DNA of 64,000 bases, from positions 186,001-250,000 of IMG/VR virus record IMGVR_UViG_3300029983_000007. One strand, given 5' to 3'. Of this stretch, positions 58,363-64,000 are shown piece after piece. This stretch comes from a virus. The notes beneath the pieces were generated by a model that was not told where the DNA came from, searched no databases, and saw nothing but the letters and a program-made list of their open reading frames with translations. A program made the position numbers and the translations under genes. Within the stretch, counting starts at the first letter, position 1, and each line of letters opens with the position of its first letter.

Positions 58363-58816
58363 TTAATTTTATTATTTTTTTCTTTCTAGTAATTTTTTTA
58401 AGTAATTCTATCTCATCTAAAAATAATTTATCTGGATTATTTATATCATCACTATAAGTAACAATTTTTTCGTCATTAAGATATATACATTTAAATATAT
58501 ATGGACCGTTATTACCTTGAAGATAATTTATTTCTAGTCTTAAAATATCCTTTGTGTATGTTGTAATATCATACTCAAATAAATCTTTCTTCTTAATTAA
58601 CAAATGATTATATTTTTTACCAATAATAACAATTTTGTTATTATATTCTATACAGCAATAATTTTCACGCTTTTTTATTCTGTTTGAATTTATGTAAACG
58701 CCAAAAGTGTAACCAGAACCATTTAAAATATAAGATTCATAGATATAATATTCTTTATTTTCTATTATAATTGAATATTCATTTTCGATAAATTCAAGTT
58801 TAAATTCACTCTTCAT
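58355..58816 (-). CDS. tag-B-like hypothetical protein, 153 aa
   Basis: Starts MKSEFKLEFIENEYSIIIENKEYYIYES (long beta strands), ends LKKITRKKKIIKLNG. Overlaps the upstream gene by 11 nt. Unrecognised. Confidence 0.75.
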   Translation of the reverse strand: MKSEFKLEFIENEYSIIIENKEYYIYESYILNGSGYTFGVYINSNRIKKRENYCCIEYNNKIVIIGKKYNHLLIKKKDLFEYDITTYTKDILRLEINYLQGNNGPYIFKCIYLNDEKIVTYSDDINNPDKLFLDEIELLKKITRKKKIIKLNG

Positions 58817-59204
58817 ATAATTTGTTTAATTTTCTCAATTTGAATTTTCTGATTTTATTTTTATATTTTGGATCATATTTTTCCCAATGAGAATAAAATT
58901 TATTTAATAGTATATTTAAATCAATTTTATCTCCATTCTTTTTTTGATGGTAATACATTAATATTATAGATGATATATCATCAGGATGATCTATAAAATA
59001 ATTATCAATAAACCAGTTTTTCAATTCGCTTTTTTCTTCCCATAATTTAAAATTATTTCTTACCCACATACCTAACCCCATATGTGAAATTGATATTGAC
59101 TCTTCTTCATTTGTTTTTAGCCAATCTTTTTTTCCAACAATGTCTAAATTGTCAATAATTTTATATGTTTCTTCTAAGTTATTTGGAATTTCAAATTTGA
59201 TCAT
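58806..59204 (-). CDS. tag-B hypothetical protein, 132 aa
   Basis: MIKFEIPNNLEETYKIIDNLDIVGKKDWLK; HMGLGMWVRNNFKLWEEK; DHPDDISSIILMYYHQKKNG; end KNKIRKFKLRKLNKLYEE. The central part resembles a family of small phage proteins that fold around WLK/MWVRN motifs; function unknown. Confidence 0.75.
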   Translation of the reverse strand: MIKFEIPNNLEETYKIIDNLDIVGKKDWLKTNEEESISISHMGLGMWVRNNFKLWEEKSELKNWFIDNYFIDHPDDISSIILMYYHQKKNGDKIDLNILLNKFYSHWEKYDPKYKNKIRKFKLRKLNKLYEE

Positions 59205-60072
59205 TTATACTATAGTTTATTTTTTTGATTTTTTCTCTTCTATAATCTGATAGACTTTGTGTGTGTAGTGTGAGATATTGAGATTCTACAGTAGAACCAA
59301 TTGGAACAATTGTATAATGAAATGTATATTTTGTTTCTATTGGAGTTTCAATTTTATCAAATACAATATTTTTTTGTTCATCTACGAATACAAAACAATG
59401 CACACCAACACCATCATTATGAATTTGATTTGTACGTCCTAATATAACACAATCCTCTTTTAATGAATTATCTATTTCGTATTTAACTCGATTAAGATCA
59501 TAGATATATTTGTATAAAAAATTTTTAGTTTTAGAATTTGATACATAAAAATTAGGTGGTCCAATTCTGCCTGCCACTGCTATGTAGCTACCTGCTGCTG
59601 TGATTCTACTACAAATATTATTTTTTATTTTTTTTGGTTTATCAGAATAGGATTCTTGACTATATTTTTTATCAATTTCTTCTAATATAATATCATAAAT
59701 ATCAATTTTTTTAATATCATTTTTTAAATTTTCTCTGTTTTTGTTACCTAATTCTAAAATAATAGGTATAAATTTACTTCTCATTTCATTGTTTATAATA
59801 GATTTAATATGTATAGTTAATTGTTCATCTGTATATATATTATTAGTAATAGTGAAGTTAAATTTGTTAAGATTTATATTTTTACTACACATATTAACAG
59901 CAAATGTATTTGGATATATAGATTCATTGATTGCTCCCATTGTTGAACTTGATGGAGTTGTCATATTTGAAAAATTTGTGTCCAGATAACTAATCTGTGG
60001 CATTAAACTATTAACTGGAAATATTGTGAACATATCATTCTCTAATTCTGATAAATTAATTTTTTTATTCAT
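59191..60072 (-). CDS. tag-B hypothetical protein, 293 aa
   Basis: Long N-terminal polar region, then SRITAAGSYIAVAGRIGPPN and VIVPIGSTVESQYL-like beta segments (HYTIVPIGSTVESQYL), end YRREKIKKINYS. The middle looks like a capsid- or portal-type fold piece but cannot be assigned. It shows tag B on a much larger protein. Confidence 0.7.
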   Translation of the reverse strand: MNKKINLSELENDMFTIFPVNSLMPQISYLDTNFSNMTTPSSSTMGAINESIYPNTFAVNMCSKNINLNKFNFTITNNIYTDEQLTIHIKSIINNEMRSKFIPIILELGNKNRENLKNDIKKIDIYDIILEEIDKKYSQESYSDKPKKIKNNICSRITAAGSYIAVAGRIGPPNFYVSNSKTKNFLYKYIYDLNRVKYEIDNSLKEDCVILGRTNQIHNDGVGVHCFVFVDEQKNIVFDKIETPIETKYTFHYTIVPIGSTVESQYLTLHTQSLSDYRREKIKKINYSINDQI

Positions 60073-60514
60073 TCTGATTTATTATTTTTTTCAATTTAAA
60101 TTTTCTTAATTTACTAGGATTAAAAAATTTTTGTAAATATTCTGCATATGCTACTATACTCAATAAATATTCTTCTTTATTATAAATAATATTATTTATA
60201 TACAAAATTGAGTCATTATATTCTTTTTCAGAGAATTTTTCAAAGTTACATTTTTTTAAATGTTCAAAATTTTCAGTATATTTTTCTAATTGATTAATAG
60301 TTTCCATGTTATATTTTTTTTGTTCTTTTGCTATTGATAATAAATATTCAGAGTAACTTATAGTATTTTTGTCTCCTATCATTATAATAGTTTTAAAAAA
60401 AATAATCATATTATAATATTCTAAATAAGATAAACCATATCTTGTAATAAAAAAATTATCATTCATTATAACTGCATATTTTTCTAATTGTTTACTGATT
60501 TTATTATTTTTCAT
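60065..60514 (-). CDS. tag-B hypothetical protein, 149 aa
   Basis: Helical (KNKISKQLEKYAVIMNDNFF...KEQKKYNMETINQLEKY), end FNPSKLRKFKLKKIINQNE. First gene of the 60.5-56.1 kb minus operon; overlaps the next by 8 nt. Confidence 0.75.
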   Translation of the reverse strand: MKNNKISKQLEKYAVIMNDNFFITRYGLSYLEYYNMIIFFKTIIMIGDKNTISYSEYLLSIAKEQKKYNMETINQLEKYTENFEHLKKCNFEKFSEKEYNDSILYINNIIYNKEEYLLSIVAYAEYLQKFFNPSKLRKFKLKKIINQNE

Positions 60515-60592
60515 TAATAAGAATTTATTTTTATTTTTTATAGAAAGAAAAAAGCTTTTAGTTTTTTAATATATAAAGAAAAAAGAATTTTA

Positions 60593-61174
60593 ATGGAAAA
60601 ATTTACACAGATAAAAGATAAGCCAGTTATACCAGATGAAGAAACGTTATTTGATGGTAAATATTTAGATGTGATTCAATATAAGGAGACTGAAATACTA
60701 AAAGGGCACGATTGTGTTGCCATATTGCCATATTTCAGGGATGAGGCTACATTTCTTATGAGATTAGAATATCTTCCTGCATATCAATATAAAAATAAAG
60801 AAATTCCAAATCTTAGAAATGTGACTAATTATTTGACTGTTATTACTGGAGGAATTGAAGAAAATGAAACACCAGAACAAACAATAAGAAGAGAATTATA
60901 TGAAGAAGGAGGTATAGTTTTAAATAATTTGTATCAATTTGATGTTGAAGGTCCATTCTTCACTGATAAATATAGTACAACTCAATTATATCTTTGCTTT
61001 TTAGAATTACCAGTTAATACTTATCGTCAAATGAAACCACCTACTGATGGCTCTAAAAATGAAAAATTATCTAAATGTATAAGAGTTTCTATATCAGATG
61101 TTAATCAAATAGTAAATAATGATTTAGTTACTAAATGTTTAATTACAAAATTATTAAAAAGAATTGAATCATAA
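60593..61174 (+). CDS. NUDIX hydrolase
   Basis: 193 aa. The Nudix box GGIEENETPEQTIRREL continuing YEEGGI (86-108) fits GX5EX7REUXEEXGU completely. Hydrolyses a nucleoside diphosphate linked to another group; substrates could be ADP-ribose, dinucleoside polyphosphates or capped RNA, as for T4 NudE (general knowledge). The N-terminal strand part KGHDCVAILPYFRDEATFLM fits the fold. Its stop overlaps the following tag-A operon (TAATG). Confidence 0.92.
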   Translation: MEKFTQIKDKPVIPDEETLFDGKYLDVIQYKETEILKGHDCVAILPYFRDEATFLMRLEYLPAYQYKNKEIPNLRNVTNYLTVITGGIEENETPEQTIRRELYEEGGIVLNNLYQFDVEGPFFTDKYSTTQLYLCFLELPVNTYRQMKPPTDGSKNEKLSKCIRVSISDVNQIVNNDLVTKCLITKLLKRIES

Positions 61175-61503
61175 TGAATCATTTGAAAACATTTGAAAAA
61201 TTGAATGAAAATGAGCCAGAAGTTGGTGATTATATACTTGCAAAATGGAAAAATGCTGCTGATGATCATCCTGCTAATATTTTTGTAGCAAATAATATAG
61301 GTAAATTGATAAAAATTGAAATTGATAAATATGATGTTGTATTTTTTTTAGTAAAATATAATAATATACCAAAAGAGTTAGAATTATATAAATCTATGAA
61401 TAATAATACTTCTTTTGAATTAAAAAAAGAAGATTTAATAAAATGGAGTAAAAATGAAGAAGATTTAGAAATGATATTACAATCAAACAAATTTAACTTA
61501 TGA
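61174..61503 (+). CDS. small tag-A protein, GDY family, 109 aa
   Basis: MNHLKTFEKLNENEPEVGDYILAKW, NNIGKLIKIEID, VKYNNIPKELELYK, WSKNEEDLEMILQSNKFNL. Coupled to the NUDIX gene and to the next paralogue. Confidence 0.82.
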   Translation: MNHLKTFEKLNENEPEVGDYILAKWKNAADDHPANIFVANNIGKLIKIEIDKYDVVFFLVKYNNIPKELELYKSMNNNTSFELKKEDLIKWSKNEEDLEMILQSNKFNL

Positions 61504-61832
61504 TTACAAAATTTAAAATATTTGAAAATGTCAATGAAAATGAGCCAGAAGTAGGTGATTATGTGATTGCATCTTCAAATGATTTTCTTATTGATTTAAA
61601 TGAATTCACGAAAAATAGAATTGGTAGATTATATAACATATTTAAGCCTTTGTATGTAGATGATTTATCATACACTGTCATATATGATAATATACCAAAA
61701 GAGTTAGATTGTTATACATTTAAAGTATATGATGAAGAAGCAATATCATTAGACAAAGAAGATATAAAATATTGGTCTAAAGATAAAGAAGATTTAGAAA
61801 AAATATTAATGACAAATAAATTTAACTTATGA
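61500..61832 (+). CDS. small tag-A protein, GDY family, 110 aa
   Basis: MITKFKIFENVNENEPEVGDYVIASS...KNRIGRLYNI...VIYDNIPKELDCYTF...WSKDKEDLEKILMTNKFNL. Duplicate of the gene before it (shared NENEPEVGDY and KEDLEKIL). Confidence 0.82.
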   Translation: MITKFKIFENVNENEPEVGDYVIASSNDFLIDLNEFTKNRIGRLYNIFKPLYVDDLSYTVIYDNIPKELDCYTFKVYDEEAISLDKEDIKYWSKDKEDLEKILMTNKFNL

Positions 61833-62272
61833 AACACATTAAAGAATATAAAATATTTGAAGGAGAATACTACACAGATTATGAATTACAAGAATTTAAA
61901 AATAAATTGCCAAAATTTGCAAGATTTATTAGGAGATTCATAATTCAATTTGGTTATGATTGTGTTGATATGAGTGAAGGAGATGATATTCAATTTTCAT
62001 TTTATGCTAAAAATACTAATAAAGTATTATTTTCTATAATGACTGGAAATGATGAGTATTTTGTATTAGATTCATTTAGAAATAGTAATAATATTATAGT
62101 ATCAGAAATACCTGAATACTTAAAAACAATAAACGGAATTAGATTTAATAAACAAATATTAAATTCTGATGAATATGAATATTATATCACAGGTGATGTT
62201 GATGATGTTATCAATCAAATAGGCAAAGATAAATTAATTATGTTTGCAAGCGCAAAAAAATTTAATGTGTAA
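61829..62272 (+). CDS. tag-A protein, 147 aa
   Basis: MKHIKEYKIFEGEYYTDYELQEF start, DDIQFSFYAKNTNKVLFSIMTG middle, TGDVDDVINQIGKDKLIMFA, end SAKKFNV. Shares the xGDVDxxIxQI segment with the gene at 62619, so the two are paralogues of a non-GDY type. Confidence 0.8.
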   Translation: MKHIKEYKIFEGEYYTDYELQEFKNKLPKFARFIRRFIIQFGYDCVDMSEGDDIQFSFYAKNTNKVLFSIMTGNDEYFVLDSFRNSNNIIVSEIPEYLKTINGIRFNKQILNSDEYEYYITGDVDDVINQIGKDKLIMFASAKKFNV

Positions 62273-62622
62273 TGAAGTATTTAAAAACATTTGAAAATAT
62301 TAAAAAAAGTCTTAATTTAGGAGATTATGTAATATGTGAAGAGATACCATCTAATGGATTAGAAAAAAGAAATTTCAAAGATGTTATTGAATTTGAGAGA
62401 TACAACATTGGTAAATATGTAAAGAGTATTAATGGAAATGGGAAATTCAAATATGCAATTTATTATGATAATATACCTCAAAAATTTAAAGATAAATTTT
62501 TTATGAGAGAAGGTGATATAGATAAATATTGTAGAGTAATGTCTAGAAAAGAAATAATTTTTAATTCAAAAAATAAAGAAGAATTAGAAGCAATAATTAA
62601 TGCAAATAAATTTAACATATGA
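62272..62622 (+). CDS. small tag-A protein, GDY family, 116 aa
   Basis: MKYLKTFENIKKSLNLGDYVICEEI, RYNIGKYVKSI, YAIYYDNIPQKFKDKF, KNKEELEAIINANKFNI. TAATG junction upstream and ATGA junction downstream. Confidence 0.82.
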   Translation: MKYLKTFENIKKSLNLGDYVICEEIPSNGLEKRNFKDVIEFERYNIGKYVKSINGNGKFKYAIYYDNIPQKFKDKFFMREGDIDKYCRVMSRKEIIFNSKNKEELEAIINANKFNI

Positions 62623-63041
62623 AATATTTAAAAACATTTGAAAAAAAATCTAAAAATATTAGTAATGTTGATGATATTAAAAAATTGTTAAGTCATTTAA
62701 TTGAGATTTTCACATATTATGGTATTGATTATTCAAACTACTATGAAAATAGAAAATATGAAACAGAGTTTCATTCTTCTGGTACAACACTGTTTGAAGT
62801 TTCAGTTGATACTGTTCTTGGTAGTCACTTATCTATTCATATATTCAATGGTGATCCATTTTATATCTTTCTGTTGTTTTATTTTAAAAACATTAAAGAG
62901 TTAAAAATTGATTTTGAAAGTAACACTAAGATAGTATTTGATATAATAGGAGATGTGGATAATATTATTGAACAAATAACAAATGATGACATTGATTCTA
63001 ATTTTAAATTACATAATTCAGTAAATAAATTTAACTTATGA
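62619..63041 (+). CDS. tag-A protein, 140 aa
   Basis: MKYLKTFEKKSKNISNVDDI start, TTLFEVSVDTVLGSHLSIHI middle, IIGDVDNIIEQITNDDIDSN, end SVNKFNL. Paralogue of the 61829 gene by the GDVDNIIEQI segment. Confidence 0.8.
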   Translation: MKYLKTFEKKSKNISNVDDIKKLLSHLIEIFTYYGIDYSNYYENRKYETEFHSSGTTLFEVSVDTVLGSHLSIHIFNGDPFYIFLLFYFKNIKELKIDFESNTKIVFDIIGDVDNIIEQITNDDIDSNFKLHNSVNKFNL

Positions 63042-63445
63042 AGTATATAAAGAAATATGAAAAAATTGTAGAATATGATGATATAGAAATATCAGAAGGA
63101 TCATATTGGATTATTTATGGAAGTGTATATGATGCAATATTAATTCTTAAAAAATTCAAAAAGTTATTTCCAAGTGATGAATATGAACTTGATATAAATA
63201 GAACAATAAATAGATTATATAAAGATAAAGGAAGAAATATTATTGGAGTGTATTGTTATTTTAGTTCATATGATTTTTCTTATTCATTATTAAAAAATGA
63301 AGAAGATAAAATTAGAATATATAATAATTGGCTAAAAGTTGATGTATATGACTTTAAAGGTGAACTAAAACTAGTTAATCATGAATTAGTATTAGATGAT
63401 TCTGAGAAAATAATGCTTGATAATATAAACAAATTTAATATATGA
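63038..63445 (+). CDS. tag-A protein, 135 aa
   Basis: MKYIKKYEKIVEYDDIEISEGSYWIIYG start, YLYKDKGRNIIGVYCYFSSYD-like middle (KGRNIIGVYCYFSSYD), end NINKFNI. ATGA junctions at both ends. Fold unrecognised. Confidence 0.8.
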   Translation: MKYIKKYEKIVEYDDIEISEGSYWIIYGSVYDAILILKKFKKLFPSDEYELDINRTINRLYKDKGRNIIGVYCYFSSYDFSYSLLKNEEDKIRIYNNWLKVDVYDFKGELKLVNHELVLDDSEKIMLDNINKFNI

Positions 63446-63771
63446 AATACATTAAAACATTTGAAAAAGTTATTTATCCATTACTATATAAAGAAGGAGA
63501 TTATGTTTTATTAGACACGGAGAAAATAAATAAAAATAATAAATCTAATAATTATACTGATCAAAATATTAATTATGATAATAGATTTGGAATTATAAAC
63601 ACACAAGAATTTGATGATAGTTTTCCATTTCCGTATTTGGTTAAAACATATGCAGCAGGAGAAGATGAAGAAGGACTAAATACCTCAGATAGTGAAATAG
63701 TAAGATTAATGACGCCAGAAGAAATTAAAAATTTCAAAATAAAAATTGATGCAAATAAATTCAATATATGA
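63442..63771 (+). CDS. small tag-A protein, GDY-like, 109 aa
   Basis: MKYIKTFEKVIYPLLYKEGDYVLLDTEK, NRFGIINTQEF, PYLVKTYAAGEDEEG, MTPEEIKNFKIKIDANKFNI. The EGDYVLL strand and IDANKFNI end fit the family; the middle is diverged. Confidence 0.8.
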   Translation: MKYIKTFEKVIYPLLYKEGDYVLLDTEKINKNNKSNNYTDQNINYDNRFGIINTQEFDDSFPFPYLVKTYAAGEDEEGLNTSDSEIVRLMTPEEIKNFKIKIDANKFNI

Positions 63772-64000
63772 AATACATTAAAACATTTGAAAATAAAAAT
63801 AAAGTATTTAAAGTAGGACAATATGTAATTGCTGAAAATATACCATATAAACCAAATCTTAAAAGTTTTTTTAATGATAATATAGGATTAATTATTAAAA
63901 AAGAAAAATATACTAATAGTATTAATGTAAAAATCACAGAATACATTGTAAAATACGAAAATATTCCAGATAATATAGAAACATATTTCATGAAAAACTC
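63768..64000 (+). CDS. small tag-A protein, GDY family, cut by the window edge
   Basis: MKYIKTFENKNKVFKVGQYVIAENI, NDNIGLIIKKEK, YIVKYENIPDNIETYF. Only the C-terminal third, with the expected KFN[IL], is missing. ATGA overlap with the gene before it. Confidence 0.8.
   Translation, partial: MKYIKTFENKNKVFKVGQYVIAENIPYKPNLKSFFNDNIGLIIKKEKYTNSINVKITEYIVKYENIPDNIETYFMKN

Overview
The window looks like part of a large, tightly packed, very AT-rich tailed-phage genome whose host is probably a member of the Bacteroidota. Phage signs are a T4 gp32-like single-strand DNA-binding protein, a tail-type protein with a Hint domain, Dam methylase, a NUDIX hydrolase, tRNA genes, homing-endonuclease-like genes, and long operons of small proteins joined by ATGA start/stop overlaps. 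Host signs are the absence of Shine-Dalgarno sequences and promoters of the form TTTG-N19/20-TANNTTTG. One IS5-type element, visibly richer in G+C than its surroundings, has landed in a phage gene.

Layout. 1-4.8 kb: small minus-strand genes, ribbon-helix-helix (RHH) regulators, an RHH/endonuclease pair and a DinG/XPD-like helicase. 4.8-8.9 kb: a tandem array of about 15 divergent paralogues of one small protein. 9.2-15.6 kb: a reduced type I CRISPR-Cas locus (Cas7-like, Cas5-like, Cas6, a 19-repeat array, HD-Cas3) with no large subunit and no adaptation genes. 15.6-26.5 kb: an SF2 helicase, lipoproteins, an ankyrin protein, a ligase-like protein and a frameshifted endonuclease. 26.6-46.5 kb: mostly small-protein operons, the IS element, a glutamine tRNA cluster behind what reads as a classical attenuator, a nucleotidyltransferase, two repeated micro-ORFs and a family-A-polymerase-like protein. 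46.6-56 kb: structural or surface proteins plus the gp32-like protein. 56-64 kb: Dam, more small genes, NUDIX, and another small-protein operon that runs off the right edge.

Two terminal signatures recur on otherwise unrelated proteins and are used as shorthand below. Tag A is an N-terminus like MKxLKxFE together with a C-terminus KFN[IL]. Tag B is a C-terminal basic segment like R[KN]xK[LI]xK[LI]. Both C-terminal tags are encoded by the DNA that also holds the start region of the next gene.

The clearest regulatory logic is at 31.3-31.9 kb. A 17-codon leader ORF with five consecutive Gln codons is followed by mutually exclusive antiterminator and terminator hairpins, and then by four tRNA genes whose anticodon loops all read Gln codons. 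The CRISPR locus has an intact nuclease-helicase and crRNA-processing enzyme but must take spacers, and perhaps a large subunit, from elsewhere or do without.
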